A DNA stretch of 64,000 bases from Daedaleopsis sinensis. Lineage: Eukaryota > Basidiomycota > Agaricomycetes > Polyporales > Polyporaceae. The notes beneath the pieces are model-generated. The model did not search any database. It worked only from the letters and a program-made list of their open reading frames with translations, and was not told where the DNA came from. Location of the stretch: positions 2,604,001-2,668,000 of the forward strand of contig CM066305.1 of NCBI GenBank assembly GCA_033807695.1, in the 5' to 3' direction. Made by a program: the position numbers and the translations under genes. Shown here piece after piece: positions 32,613 to 44,295 of this stretch (position 1 is the stretch's first letter; the number at the start of each line of letters is the position of its first letter).

Positions 32613-33849
32613 GGGGGCAGAAGAGGAAGAGCTGGCGAGTGGAGGAAGAAAGGGGTATTATATAGTACGAAGAGCACCCGGCGTGCTGGGGAGAGTCAGA
32701 AGGAGGTGGTGGAGACCGAGGAGGTTATAGATGGCAAATCACTGCGAGCTATGTGTCGGCGCCTAAGCGAGAAGATGGCCTGCTTCTGGGCTGGAGACTG
32801 CGCCCCTGCCACTGCCAGCCACTCGTCCTCTCCAGACGTCCAGGGACGATCCCCAGATTCCGGCCACACGTGCTATCGTCGCCCTCTTCTCCGACTGTAG
32901 CTAGAACATACCATCGTACGGACCACGACAAATCACTCGCGTCTTCTCCCACTGCTCCTTCCCCTTTCTCATCTCCTCCGACATACCTCCAGCGTTCACA
33001 CCCCTCCACGTTCTTCCTGCCGCCCCAAGCCGCTTCGCCTCCATCCAAATCATTACCGATCGCAACGAGCACACCGTCCCATCGCCAGATCCCTCGCCAG
33101 ATCCCCTCTCCCACTCGATCCATGAATCGGCACTGCTCTCTCCTCAGCACAGTCCAAGACAGTCCACAGCGAGACCACCGACCCATCTCGCCCTCGACCC
33201 CAAACCTTTCCCTTCTTCCTTTGCACATAGCTTCCGCCAAGCTCCCGCTTCCGCCAACGTGACAGACAAATGCACGAAGCGCTCCCCTTCCGAACCAGCC
33301 AGAATCCTCCCAGAAGCCTTCTTTCCCTCGCCGAACGGCCATCCACTAGCCACTAACGTCCCTGCAACTCCCCAACCGTACGTCATGCGTGCCCGCTCTC
33401 CCACATCTTCACAGACACGCCCTGCACGCCCCAACCGTCTCTTTTCTCCGTCTATCGTCGTTCGCGTCTGGGTGTGCCCTTGCTCCTCGCTGTACGGATG
33501 CGGCGATTTGTACGCGGCCTGTCGTAACACGGATAACGTTCCCCCCGACATGTGTGATTGGGTCCGGACCCCTGAAATTTAGCGTGCTTCACGACTTCGA
33601 CCCGCGAGAAGCTGGGCTCGTGCGATACCCAGCAGGTCGCGTCGAGACTCGATCCATGCTCGATCTCATCTCCGACTTGAATTCCACCGCGAACAGGTCG
33701 CGTCGGGCGCCTCCTGACATGAGCGTCTCGAGCACGTGCACCGCGTCTCTTTTCGCCGCCCGAGTCGTCTCGTTGGCGCAAACAGTGCTCTCTCCTCAAA
33801 GTTAGACTCACTGCCCGACGACCACATCCCGGGCGACAGCAACCCAGCC
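32613..33849. other. divergent intergenic region, no gene seen
   Basis: This 1.2 kb lies between the F-box start (minus) and the bL19m start (plus). A plus-strand frame at 32753-33262 is Ser/Pro/His-rich without motif, and I do not call it a gene. It may be a pyrimidine-rich leader. A TATA-like element for the F-box gene is listed separately. Confidence 0.45.
32657..32664 (-). promoter_or_regulatory. TATA-like element before the F-box gene
   Basis: Read on the minus strand, TATATAAT lies about 45-50 bases before the F-box start codon at 32612. Position and sequence fit a core promoter. Confidence 0.4.
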
Positions 33850-34377
33850 ATGCTCAACGCCCTCCGACAGTGCGCCAGACGGCTCATGTCGACGACGGCC
33901 CAGCCGTACCCCTACTCCACCACCGCCATCATCCCCCCGCCCCCGGCCGTGCCAGCCCCCGCCGCGACGAAGGCGGGCAAGGGCCTCATGGCGTACCTCC
34001 CGCAGCGCGTGCTCACCCCGGAGAAGCTCGCGCTCGTCGCCCGCCTCGGCAAGCGGCACCCGCAGCGCATCCTGCCCGGGGCGGTCCTGCAGGTGTCGAC
34101 GCAGCACGCCCCGGCCGCGTTCACGGGGGTGCTCCTCGCGATCCGCCGGCGCGGCGCGGACAGCTCGATCCTCCTCCGGAACGTCGTCAGCCGCACGGGG
34201 GTGGAGGTGCGCTATTTCGTGTGCTCGCCGCATGTGCGGGAGATTAGGGTGCTCGGGCGCGCGGGCGGGACGGGCACGGAGGGGCGGGCGGGCGTGCGGA
34301 TGCGCCGTGCGAAGCTGTTCTACCTGCGGGACGCGCCTGACAAGATGACGGCCATCTCGGCGGGGATGCGCAAGTAG
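33850..34377 (+). CDS. mitochondrial large-subunit ribosomal protein bL19m
   Basis: A single-exon gene of 175 codons. The N-terminus MLNALRQCARRLMSTTAQPY is a mitochondrial leader, followed by a Pro/Ala linker. The body matches bacterial L19 and yeast Img1: HPQRILPGAVLQV, FTGVLLAIRRRGADSSILLRNVVSRTGVEVRYFVCSPHVREIRVL, and RRAKLFYLRDAPDKM. The RRAKLFYLRD box is the best-known L19 signature. The ATG at 33850 is preferred over an in-frame upstream ATG because it gives the normal leader. Codon use is extremely GC-biased at third positions. The gene ends AGMRK and TAG. Confidence 0.93.
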   Translation: MLNALRQCARRLMSTTAQPYPYSTTAIIPPPPAVPAPAATKAGKGLMAYLPQRVLTPEKLALVARLGKRHPQRILPGAVLQVSTQHAPAAFTGVLLAIRRRGADSSILLRNVVSRTGVEVRYFVCSPHVREIRVLGRAGGTGTEGRAGVRMRRAKLFYLRDAPDKMTAISAGMRK

Positions 34378-36328
34378 CCGTGCGGGGCCGGGGCGGGGCG
34401 GGGACGGACGTGGGCTTGTCGGGGATGAAGAAGAGCGTGCACGGTTCTGCGGGAGGGGGAGGCAGGCTGCTGGATGCGGGAGGGAGATGCGGGTTGTGGT
34501 ATGGAGGTTGTGCACTGGGACGCACGATCCAGGCCAGAGGATCGAGCGCACCGAGCAAGGTACGTGTGCTGGCCTGCCCAGGTTCTCGCTCGCTCGCTGA
34601 CGTTTGGGGCACGAATTTCGTCGCTTTCGCTTTCGCGTTGGACGACCGGGCCTGTCTCCCATTTGCTCGCTCGACCGTTCGCATTCCCATTCGTCCATCG
34701 TGCATGCGCTGCTCGCGATTGCGCTTCGCTAGTGCTTCCGCCCTTCTGCCCACCGGCGCGGACTCCGGTGCGTGGCGTCTCTGCCCTCGCTCCTCAGGCT
34801 CTGGGCTGTGGGAGCGCACGCGGGCACATCCGTTACATTACTGAATACCGAATACCGAACACCGATATATCCTGGCTACTATGCTCGCGTATGCACACCA
34901 CTCATCGTCGCGCTCAAAACAGCAGGGGCAGCAGATCGGCATTTGCAGTGGGGACGCCAGGGATTGCTTCGAACCATCTGCATCAACGCTTGGGCACTTC
35001 GCAACGGTCGCCGGTCGTGCGATGTGCTCCCGGGGCAGCGCTAGTGAGTGTTCGAATTCCTTTTCCGCCTGTGTCCGCGCAGGACCATGTCCGGTGACCA
35101 CCGCCCGGCGTACGGGGTGGTCCACGTATGCTCGGACTTTGGGGTTCGTCTGCTAAAGCCGTCCGAGATCGATTGAGATTTCCCGCCGGAATGCAATTTT
35201 GCCAGGCCCGGGGAAGGCGAGCAGTGAGTGCTCGGTGGAACCGACCTGCTGGGTTCGCACACCGGGGCCGAGTCGGCGTGGGCGTGTGTAGGACTATGGA
35301 GCAGGCGTACGAAGGGCGACCGAGGTGGCAAGTGGGCGTGGACTGTGCAGCATGCTGCTTCGTCGCGCGTGGACGCCAGGCCATATAAGGGAGCTGATTG
35401 AATTGAGAACCATGCAACGTACTGACCTCCGAGTTGAGCTGCTCACATACTTGGAGGCAGATGAGAGTGGGGGCGCCGAGACTGCCGCGCGGTGACTTGT
35501 TCTGCAGTCGGCCACGCCGCGGGGTGGTAGCTGTGCTTCTGAGCGATCGATAGCAGTCCTCGGATTGAGTCAGTGGCTATAACGATCGGACACGCGCCGT
35601 GCACTCTGTGCGGGGTCGGGCGTAGCTCCCATCCATCCTCGTCCACCCCGATTCCCGGCCCCGGCTACTTGCGCAGGCGTCACTGCAGACAGTGCGCGGC
35701 GAGACGCACGGTTCCGCGTCCGAGAGACGTCGGCCACAGGAGCGCAGAGGAAGCCGGAAGGCAGTGAGAACGCGTCGGCTCGTGCAGAAATGGAGGACGC
35801 AGCGTCGGCCGATGGGGAGCCCGAGCGAGCGCAGGGGAAAGTGAAGTGTGGGGAAGCTTTGAAGGGTCGCGTTTGTAAGTGCTCGTTCTGGAGCGGAGAG
35901 GCATATGTATGGCGCAGCGGGCGTGTGGGCTGCGCAGTGGACGTCCGTCCCGACTCCCGAGTGTCCGTTCGCGAGGTCTGGGTGGCAGATGCGGAGGTCG
36001 TGGGTCTGAGAACGCGGGTGGCCGCGTCCGGGGAGTGGTCGTCGTCGTGCGCAACGGTGAGCAGCGTGCTTTGCGAGCGGTGTATGCTCTCGGTGAGCAG
36101 AGGAGCTCGCAGGGAGCTCGGGAGCCGATAGAGAGGCCAGTGCGGAGGGCGTTGGCGCGGGGGTGTGTCATTGGCCGTGTCATAGCGAGACGCGTCTGGC
36201 GCCAGGAACGGCGGGGGGCGTGACCCGATCTGGGAGGAGATCTAAGGCCGCCCGGGTTCTTGTACCGCAGAGAGTGGCTGCCCACCGCCTGCGACGCTTT
36301 CATATATACGCTCTCCGTCTTCTCAACC
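34378..36328. other. long upstream region of the Zn2Cys6 gene, no gene seen
   Basis: Nearly 2 kb between bL19m and the transcription factor, both on the plus strand. It contains a short GAATACC/GAACACC tandem near 34842-34866 and many short, overlapping frames on both strands without motifs. Long 5' regions are common before fungal regulators, so much of this may be promoter and leader. Confidence 0.45.
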
Positions 36329-39300
36329 ATGACCACAGAGACTAATCCGTCGCCCGATTCCACCGACAACCCTCCATCCGCCTCCCTCCCAAATCCACCC
36401 ATGACGATCTCTCACCCGCCCAAGAAGAAGCGGGTCGACGACCACCCCGCCGCTCCCCCCGACATTGGCCTCAAGCCCGTCCAGCTCCAGCGCAGGCGCG
36501 TCTGGCGTGCATGTGAATCCTGCAGGTTAGTCCTTCATGATCGTCCCTGCCCGTCTTGTCCTCCCTCTCCCTCCCCATCTTCCGGCCGCTCTTCCGTCTC
36601 CTTCCCCCGTCTTCCCAGGCCCGATCTGATCACCTATTGCTCTGCTTCCTGCACCCAGACGCAAGAAGATCAAGTGCGACGGTGTGGAGCCCACATGTTC
36701 GCAGTGCTCCGCCTCCAAGAGCCAGTGTACCTGGCTGCAGACCAAGGACAGAGCTGCCCTGAGCCGACAGTGAGTACCGCTCCCGCTATCGCCGCTTCCA
36801 CGAGCCCGCCTCGTTGTGTGCTCATCCCGTCCTTGCAGCTATGTCCAGGAGCTCGAGGCCCGGCTCCTGCATATGGAGAACCTCTACCAGCAGCTTGCGC
36901 CCATTCTCGATCAGGTCAGTCAAGCCACGGGCCTCGATCTGACCGCCCTCGCCTCCGCGGCCAACCAGCAAGCATCCTCCTCCTCCGAACCGCCCACGAT
37001 CCCCGATGAGCTCTATGCGTACCTCCCCGTCCAGGACGGCGCCAGCAGCCGCAGCACCAGCGGCCAAGGCTCCGAACAAGACGACTTGGCTGTCAAGATC
37101 GAGGACGAAGTCTCCGATGCGTTCGGCCAGCTCGCACTGGACGAGCACGGCCATCTACACTGGATAGGCAAGTCGTCCACCCTGACGCTTATTCAGCGAC
37201 TCCGCGAGGCGACCACTTCTCCGTTGCACCGTGTCTCTCCGATGGAGGAGGACCCGCTCGCCCCTGGCCCGAGCGTGAACAAGCTCTATTTTCCTGCAAG
37301 TGTGTATTTCGGGAAGGTCAGGGCGCTCCCGAAGCCAGAAGAAGTCGAGTACCCCGAGCGGGATCTTGCAGATAAACTCGTGCGTCCATTCAGTCCGCTC
37401 CTAATCCCTCGGTCAGCGAGGCAACGTGCTGACTGAGCCATCGCACACCGCTAGGTCGACGCATACTTTTCACGGTTTCATTTCCTCATGCCCGTGCTCG
37501 ACAAGCCGGATTTCATGCGGCGGTATCGATATCTCATGGACCACCAGAGCGATCCGCACTTCGTCCGGTCCAACACGCCGTTCGTGGCGCTTGTATGCGC
37601 CGTCTTCGCCGTGGCATCGCGCTTCGTGCAGGATCTCCGCCTGACCACCTCAGATAATCACGACGAAGCCGGCATGGGCATGGTTTACCATGAACGGTGA
37701 GAGTCCTCGGTTTTTGCGGTGCCTTCGCGCGGTTTCTGTAGACGGGGACTAATGTTTCTGGCCCCCAACACAGTGCGCTTATCTTGCACTACATCAGCGG
37801 TGCCTCGATGCAGGTCGAGCATGTCCAGTGCTTCCTCCTGATGTCTTCTTTCCTCTGTTCGGTCAATTGCCTCCCGCAGGCCTGGCTGCTTGTCGGACAG
37901 GCCGTGCGTGCAGCACAGGACATCGGTCTCCACGTGAGTAGTCTATTTGCTCCCCTCGACGTCCCGTGCTTATCGTGTGCCGTAAAAAGCGTTCTCCGAG
38001 AAGACTCACCATCTCCCCGGTCGAGAAGGAGACGCGTCGCAAGATCTGGTGGGGCGTGTACACGCTCGACCGGATGCTCGCTCTCGCGCTTGGCCGGCCC
38101 CTGGCGATCGAAGATGCGGATTGCGACGTGGAGATCCCCGTCGACATCGACGATGAACTACTCCCGCAATATTTCGCAGGCGCACTCATGCCGCAGGGCC
38201 AGATCTCGCTCATGCGAGGGTTCGTCGAGCTCATCTCGCTCTACAAGATCGCTGGGCGGGTCTTGCGCGAGGTCTATGCGCTCGACAAGACCAGGGACAA
38301 CCTCGAGATGGACAAACGTGCTGAGCTCCACCGGTCCGTAGAGGCGCTCGACCGCACGCTCACAAAGTGGTGCGAGGACCTGCCGACCATCTTCAAGTCC
38401 AGCCCGACCACGGAGAAGCAGGTGTCGATGGCAGCCGTGCTGTGCAGCCATTACTACTCGATCCTGACCACCCTGCACCGCAATTTCATCCCGGTCAAGG
38501 GCGAGCAGCCCCTCGCTCCGCGGTCCACGGCCAAGGCCGTCTCGACCGCTCGTGCATGCGTCCGCCTGGCCCCGTCCATCAAGAACGTCGTCCCACCCAG
38601 TCATCATCTCGCGTTCTTCATCCAGAACCTGTTCAGCTCGGCGGTGATCATCCTCCTTTACGCGATGCACACCACGGAGCCCCAGGCGTCGCAGGCGGCC
38701 CTGGAGGAAGCGCGGAGCTGTCTCGCGGTGCTCGAGTCCTGGGAGGGCCACTGGCCCGGGGCCCGAAAGTGCAAGGAGCTGCTCGAGGATCTGGCTGCGA
38801 AAGCGAGCGAGGCGATCAAGAACGGTGCACCGCGGGGTTCGACTTCGGACGCTTCTTCGTATGCAACCGCCGGGCCCTCGGCCCATTCTCCGTCCTCCTC
38901 CATGCACCCTGACGGCCGCTCGCACGTCACTCCTGCGTCAATATCGGGCCCTGTTTCCGAACGCCTCATCAAGGGGAGGCCGCGGCGAGATCGGTCGCGT
39001 GATGTCCCTCTTTCGCCCCGCAATGCGCACGCCGCTGCGCACTTCCGCTCGGACTGTGAGTGCGCTGCTTGTCTGGCTGCGGCTTCGGTCGGGGAGATCA
39101 GCCGTTATTGCCTAACGCGTATCATGTGACACTGACATGCATTTTCTACCCGTCTTCTCTGTCTAGCCCTCCGCGCCCGGTCGACGTCCCGCAAGCGACC
39201 ACATGACGAGGATTTGTTCCAGGACCAGTACGGGAACAGCGGCATGGGCCTCCCAAGCTCGTACCCCGGGCGTTCGACGCTCACCGCCAACATGAGCGCG

Positions 39301-39993
39301 CACAGTTCCCCCGTGTCCGTCAACAGCCATCCGTCGCCCCCAGGCCCGTCGCGGGCATCGATCGACGCCGGCGAGGCGAGCCCCCACATGATGCACACGT
39401 CCACGTACGCGCCCCCGCTCAACCTCCCGCAGTCGCCGACGGTGCAGATCCCGGGCCAGCGCTACGAGTACGAGTACGGGCTCGCGAGCCCCTCCGACCG
39501 GTGGGCGAGCCCCGCGGTCGACGCGAACGAGCTCAAGTTCTTCCCCTCGGGCTCGCGGCAGCAGCAGCAGCAGCAGCAGAACGCCGGGATGCCCCCGTCG
39601 GCGTTCGGGCACGGGCACTCGCGCAGCTTCTCGGGGCAGCTCCCCGGGCTGGACACGACGTCCCCGTACCTGGGCGGGTACGACGGGAGCGAGTTCGGCG
39701 GCGGCGGCGGGATGAGCTTCGCGTCTGCGGGGCCGACGGGCACAGGCACGACCCCGCCGTCGGCGGGCTTCGCGGCGCCGGGGCTGCCGTTCCACGGGCT
39801 GGACTTCATCCGGAACTACGACCCGGCGGCGGGCGGGGCGGGGGCGGGCCCGGCGTTCATGGGCGAGCAGGAGCAGCTGTGGCAGAACTCGATCGACACG
39901 TTCGGGGTCGACCCGGAGATCGCGTTCACGCTTGGGGGCGACTTCACCACCGACGCCTCTGCGGGGCAGCAGTGGGGCGGCAGCAGACAGTGA
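36329..39993 (+). CDS. Zn2Cys6 fungal transcription factor with fungal-specific TF domain
   Basis: A large nuclear regulator of about 1,000 residues in seven exons. A basic PPKKKRVDD segment (possible nuclear localisation signal) precedes the zinc cluster CESCRRKKIKCDGVEPTCSQCSASKSQC, with perfect C-x2-C-x6-C-x6-C-x2-C-x6-C spacing. The cluster is interrupted after the second Cys by the first intron. A coiled coil follows (YVQELEARLLHMENLYQQLAPIL). The central fungal_trans domain includes YFSRFHFLMPVLDKPDFMRRY, AWLLVGQAVRAAQDIGLH and the hallmark ETRRKIWWGVYTLDRMLALALGRPLAIEDADCDVEIP. The C-terminus is disordered, with a polyQ run of seven near 39560 and Gly-rich tracts. Target genes cannot be told from sequence. 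Proteins of this build include XlnR-like and mating or development regulators. Confidence 0.92.
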
Positions 39994-40965
39994 GCTCCCT
40001 GTGGCTGGGTCGGTGGGTGACCCATCCTTCGCTTCGCTTCGCTTCGCTTCGCTGCGGTATATCCATCTCTATCTCTATCTTCACCGTTTCGTCTGCTTTC
40101 TTGGCTATGGCTCTCCCATGTTTTTCGTTCATAATCACGATCGTCTTCCCTGTACAGTGTACACATATGATACGTACTTATGCGCTGTGTCCGAGTCTAC
40201 CCTCACGCTCACGCTCCACCCACGATTCCTACGTATTCCTTATTGGCCTGGCACGCCCTTATATCCCCCTCTGATCGCCGCGCTTACTTATCCGCACTTG
40301 CACTGGTCCCGCTGTCTCATCTCCCTCCCGCTGTCGGTCATGCCAAGCTTAGCTATAGCAACATTGACGATGCTCTCGAGCTCGCTTGTATACGTATACC
40401 TACCTATCTGTACCTACTATGTCTCCCCGGCTCCGCGTTCTCGCTCGTTCGCGCTTACTGTACGGATCCCCTCGAGTTGCTAATAGTGGCCCGGACTCGC
40501 GACGGGGCGGTCGGGTCATGCGCGCTGTCCTGCGTTGTCGAGTATGTTGTAAGTATGTGTCTGGCCGCGGACGATAGCTGACTGTAGCGCTAGTTCACGT
40601 ATCGAATGAATATATGGCATGCTCATTGCTCAACTGCATCTATGGCACGGTTGACTCGAACTATGGTGCGTAGACTGGTTTCTCTCTACTTCGAGGTGTG
40701 AGGACCTCGTGAAAGTACTTGCATAGGTCCTGGTCATGTGTCGCTATATTTGTTCGGCAGTGGGGACGGCACCGAGCCGTCTAGGGGTCGTTGCGATCGC
40801 GCTTACTATACTGGGGTATACCCGGTGCGCGCCGGCATCCCACTATAGCCGGGTGCGCATTAAGAAATGCGGGGTGCCCCAGACTGCCCCCGTCTTACCT
40901 TGCTTCCTCCCTCTTCCCTACCTTCTTGACTTGTTACGCCCCTTACTGACCGTCATCGCGCAACC
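39994..40965. other. intergenic region, no gene seen
   Basis: This 1 kb follows the transcription factor. It begins with a CTTCG tandem run at about 40028-40052, then CT-rich sequence and TACGTATACC-type runs near 40390. Open frames are low-complexity. The final 100 bases are pyrimidine-rich (CTTCCTCCCTCTTCCC) and form the leader of the acyl-CoA dehydrogenase. Confidence 0.5.
40028..40052 (+). repeat. CTTCG pentanucleotide tandem repeat
   Basis: Five consecutive CTTCG units lie 35 bases after the transcription factor stop, in its 3' UTR or just beyond. Confidence 0.85.
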
Positions 40966-42847
40966 ATGTCGTCTCCTCATCCTATCGTCGAGTACACCTC
41001 TGCTTCGTCGTGGGCGCTGGTGCGTAGCAGTGACCGTGCTCGCGATATACATAGGAGTGCTGACACGGCTGTGGGTGGGGAACACAGATCGAGGACAAGC
41101 TGTCGCCGTTTGCGAAGGACACGCTTGCGAAGCTCATCAAATTCTTGGAGGTGCGTGCGCGAGCCGCTGCGGCGGAGGTGCCTTCCGCTTACCGCTGCGC
41201 GGTCGGCTGCTGCAGGACGAGGTGTACCCCGCGACGCGGGTCGCGCACGCGCAGCTGCCCAAGGACCCTGAGCTGCGCTGGAAGACGGTCATCCCCGTGC
41301 TGGCCGAGCTCAAGGAGAAGGCGAAGAAGCTCGGGCTGTGGAACCTCTTCCTGAGCAAGGCGCACTACCCGCAGTTCGGCGTGCCCCTCACCAACCTCGA
41401 GGTATGGATCGCTCGTTGATGTACGTGCGAATGGCGATGCTCACAGTTGGTGCAGTATGGTGTGATGGCGGAGGTGCTTGGGAGGGGCGGACAGCTCGCG
41501 TCCGAGTCTGTCAACTGCTCGGCCCCGGACACCGGTAACATGGGTAGGTCCAAGGGTCCGAGTGTCAGTCGCGTCCCTGACAATGTTGCGTGTTGCAGAG
41601 GTTCTTGCGCGGTATGCATCGCCGGAGCAGCAAAAGAAATGGCTCGTGCCCCTCCTCAACGGCGAGATTCGCTCTGCGTTCGCGATGACTGACCGCTTCG
41701 GTAAGCTTCGTGATGCCATGTCTCTGCCAGCTTGTGTACTCATGTAATGACGCGCAGTTGCTTCGTCGGATGCGACGAACATCCGCACGACTCTCCGCCA
41801 GGAGGGCAACGAGATTGTCATCAACGGCCACAAGTGGTCAGTAGCCGAAGCCTTGCTCCAACCTCGTTCTGTGTAGTGACCACCTCGCACGCTCTACAGG
41901 TATATCAGCGGAGCAGGCGACCCGCGCTGTGCACTTCACCTCGTCTTCGGCAAGAGCGACCCGAACAACCAGAACAAGCACCTGCAGCAGAGCATCGTGA
42001 TTGTCCCTGCGAACGCCCCTGGTGTCAAGGTCATCCGTCCTATGGGCGTCTTCGGCTACGATGACGCTCCGGAAGGCCATTGCGAGATCATCTACGACAA
42101 TGTTCGTGTCCCCGTTGAGAACCTCGTCTATGGGTGGGGCAAAGGCTTCGAAATCATCCAGGGACGTCTTGGGTAAGTCGATTGCTGTCGTATGGGTGTA
42201 CTCCTACTGAATGCATTGGCAGTCCTGGTCGTATCCACCACTGCATGCGTTCCATCGGCGTGGCGTCATACGCGTTGGACTTGCTGCTCCAGCGCGTGAC
42301 AGACCCCGCCAAGAAGACCTTCGGCAAGTACTTGTACGAGCACGGTAGGTCCTCCAACCCACTTGTTACATGTTTCCCCTCTGATCATCGTACAGGTACC
42401 GTCATATCCGATATCGCACAGTCTCGTGCGGATATCGAGGCTGCTCGGCTGCTTGTCTACAGCGCTGCATTGCAAATCGACAATGTGAAAGCTAAGGGCG
42501 CCTTGAAGGAAATCGGTATCGCCAAGGTACATTCGTCTTCTCGCGGCGGAACGCGCACCTCCTGACATCGTCATACGCAGTTCGTTGTGCCCTCCATGGC
42601 GTGCCAAGTGATCGACCGCGCGATCCAGACCTACGGTGCGGAGGGTGTCAGCCAGGACACGCCTCTCGCGGCCATGTACGCGGGCTTGCGCACGTTGCGC
42701 ATCGCCGACGGCCCCGACGCCGTGCACATCCAGCAGATCGGCCAGCGGGAGCTGAAACGCGCTCCGGCGGTCACGCAGCGTCATGCTGAGGTCAGGAAGA
42801 AGGAAAAGACTATCGCTGAGAGGTATGGTGTGAAGGTGCAGCTGTAG
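40966..42847 (+). CDS. acyl-CoA dehydrogenase (ACAD10/11-like)
   Basis: An FAD-dependent enzyme that oxidises acyl-CoA to 2-enoyl-CoA in fatty acid breakdown. About ten exons are needed. Landmarks are: [95 protein letters not shown] (the substrate/FAD-binding signature); VINGHKWYISGAGDPRC; VFGYDDAPEGHCEIIYDNVRVP; QGRLGPGRIHHCMRSIGVA; and FVVPSMACQVIDRAIQTYGAEGVSQDTPLAAMYAGLRTLRIADGPDAVHIQQIG (C-terminal FAD and helical domain). It lacks the kinase and cytochrome b5 domains fused in some relatives. No clear C-terminal peroxisomal signal (it ends GVKVQL) or mitochondrial leader is seen. Confidence 0.93.
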
Positions 42848-43421
42848 GTGCACATGCATGCGAAGCACTCCAGATCATATTTAGCGCAGGGAGTCATGCT
42901 TGTATATTAGTCTCTGTGGAACGTGCATATGAAAATGCGACCATACTATATGGAGCACTATGCGCTTGAGGAGTAATGCGAATCACTGACCCCTTCGAAC
43001 AGGTGTCGGGGCCGTGGAGTGATTTGTTGCAGTCAATGTTTTTACGCTCGGAAGGCGTGCAGGGCAGGTTCGCCCGGGAGCCCCAAATCCCGGTGGGACG
43101 TACAGATTAGCCTGTAGTGTTCATTCGTTGCAATTGAGGACATAGGTGTAGACAAGACTGGAACTGGTATATGTAGTGTTTCGGAGAACATAGTCGTCGA
43201 TATCAAGCCTGTTCACTGTCCATGTCGGTGACATTCAATTCGGTCACAGCAACCGTGACCCGACGCGAGACGCACGTGAGCGGCTACGTCACAGCCAGTC
43301 ACGGCTAGCGCCGGAAAGTTTGAGCGGTTCTCTGTCCTCCACCGTCACGGTAAACGTCAGTAGCCAATACACCGACGCCAACACACTCTTAGGCTCATAC
43401 TACTTCCTGTCCTTCTTTGCT
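42848..43421. other. intergenic region, no gene seen
   Basis: This 0.57 kb is less GC-rich than the genes. Near 43245-43310 it has several imperfect inverted GTGAC/GTCAC motifs (GTCACAGC, GTGACCCG, CGTCACAG, AGTCACGG) shortly before the PABPN1-like gene, possibly a promoter element cluster. No coding sequence is seen. Confidence 0.4.
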
Positions 43422-44295
43422 ATGGCTGAACCTGCGTCTACAACGCCCACAAATGCCGCGGACAACAGTGTTGACAACATGGAGGAGGAGGAGGATTCCG
43501 TATGTGAAAGAATCGTACTCTGCCAGTTTCCAGACATGCTCAGCATTGACTTGGCAGGAAATCCTCCTCATGAAGCAACGCGTAGAGGAGATGGAACGCG
43601 AGGCTAACAAACTCCGTGAACTCCAAGCGGCTGCAGAAAAGGCGGAACAGAGTGCTCAAGGAGGAGAGCAGGTACCGATGGAAACGGAAGAGGACAAGGC
43701 AGCTGCGGATGGCCGGAGCATATACGTGGGCAACGTGCGTCGTATGTCCTTCTTCTTGCAGAAAACAACCTCACCGTGAAGCCAGGTCGACTATTCCGCC
43801 ACACCAGAAGAGATTCAACAACATTTCCAGGCCTGTGGCACCATTAACCGGGTAACTATTCTATGTGACAAGTTCACTGGCCATCCCAAGGGGTACGTGC
43901 ATATACCTCACTTTCGACAAGACTATGCTCATTGGTGCAATACGAAATAGGTACGCGTATGTCGAGTTCGCAGAGGCGGAATTCATAGACGCGGCACTTG
44001 CCATGGACAACTCACTATTCAGAGGACGCCTCATCAAGGTGCGCTTAATCTCGTACTATACTGCCAATGCTCCCAGTCTCACATGTGGCAAAGGTCACGC
44101 CGAAGCGAACAAATGTCCCAGGCTTCATTCGTGGCCGCGGCAGGGGTGGAGGATATCGCGGAGGTTACAGAGGAGGCTACAGAGGAGGCTCGTATGGATA
44201 CACACCATACCGTGCGCGTGGCAGGTGAGTTGCAAAGCTGCTGTGATTGTACATAATCTCACATGTGGTGCAGAGGACGGGGGCGAGGATTTTAG
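43422..44295 (+). CDS. nuclear poly(A)-binding protein (PABPN1/Rbp29-like)
   Basis: An RNA-binding protein that coats nascent poly(A) tails and shapes mRNA 3' processing and export. The order of elements is diagnostic: an acidic N-terminus (DNMEEEEDS), a coiled coil after the first intron ([18 protein letters not shown]), a single RRM beginning GRSIYVGN and [36 protein letters not shown], then [30 protein letters not shown], and an Arg/Gly-rich tail ([27 protein letters not shown]) ending RGRGRGF. The RNP2 (IYVGN) and RNP1 (YAYVEF) motifs are intact. Splices are codon-splitting and keep the frame, the last giving GGCAG|A GGA CGG. The protein is about 190 residues. Confidence 0.92.

Noticed and set aside
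32753..33262. Plus-strand frame of 169 codons
   Set aside because: Ser/Pro/His-rich and without motif, consistent with a pyrimidine-rich non-coding strand.
33808..34698. Minus-strand frame of 296 codons opposite bL19m
   Set aside because: The plus strand has a clear L19 protein. The antisense translation is Arg/Ala/His-rich without motifs.
34880..34985. tRNA-like B-box on the minus strand (GGTTCGAAGC)
   Set aside because: The flanking bases cannot form a T-arm stem and no acceptor stem or A box fits.
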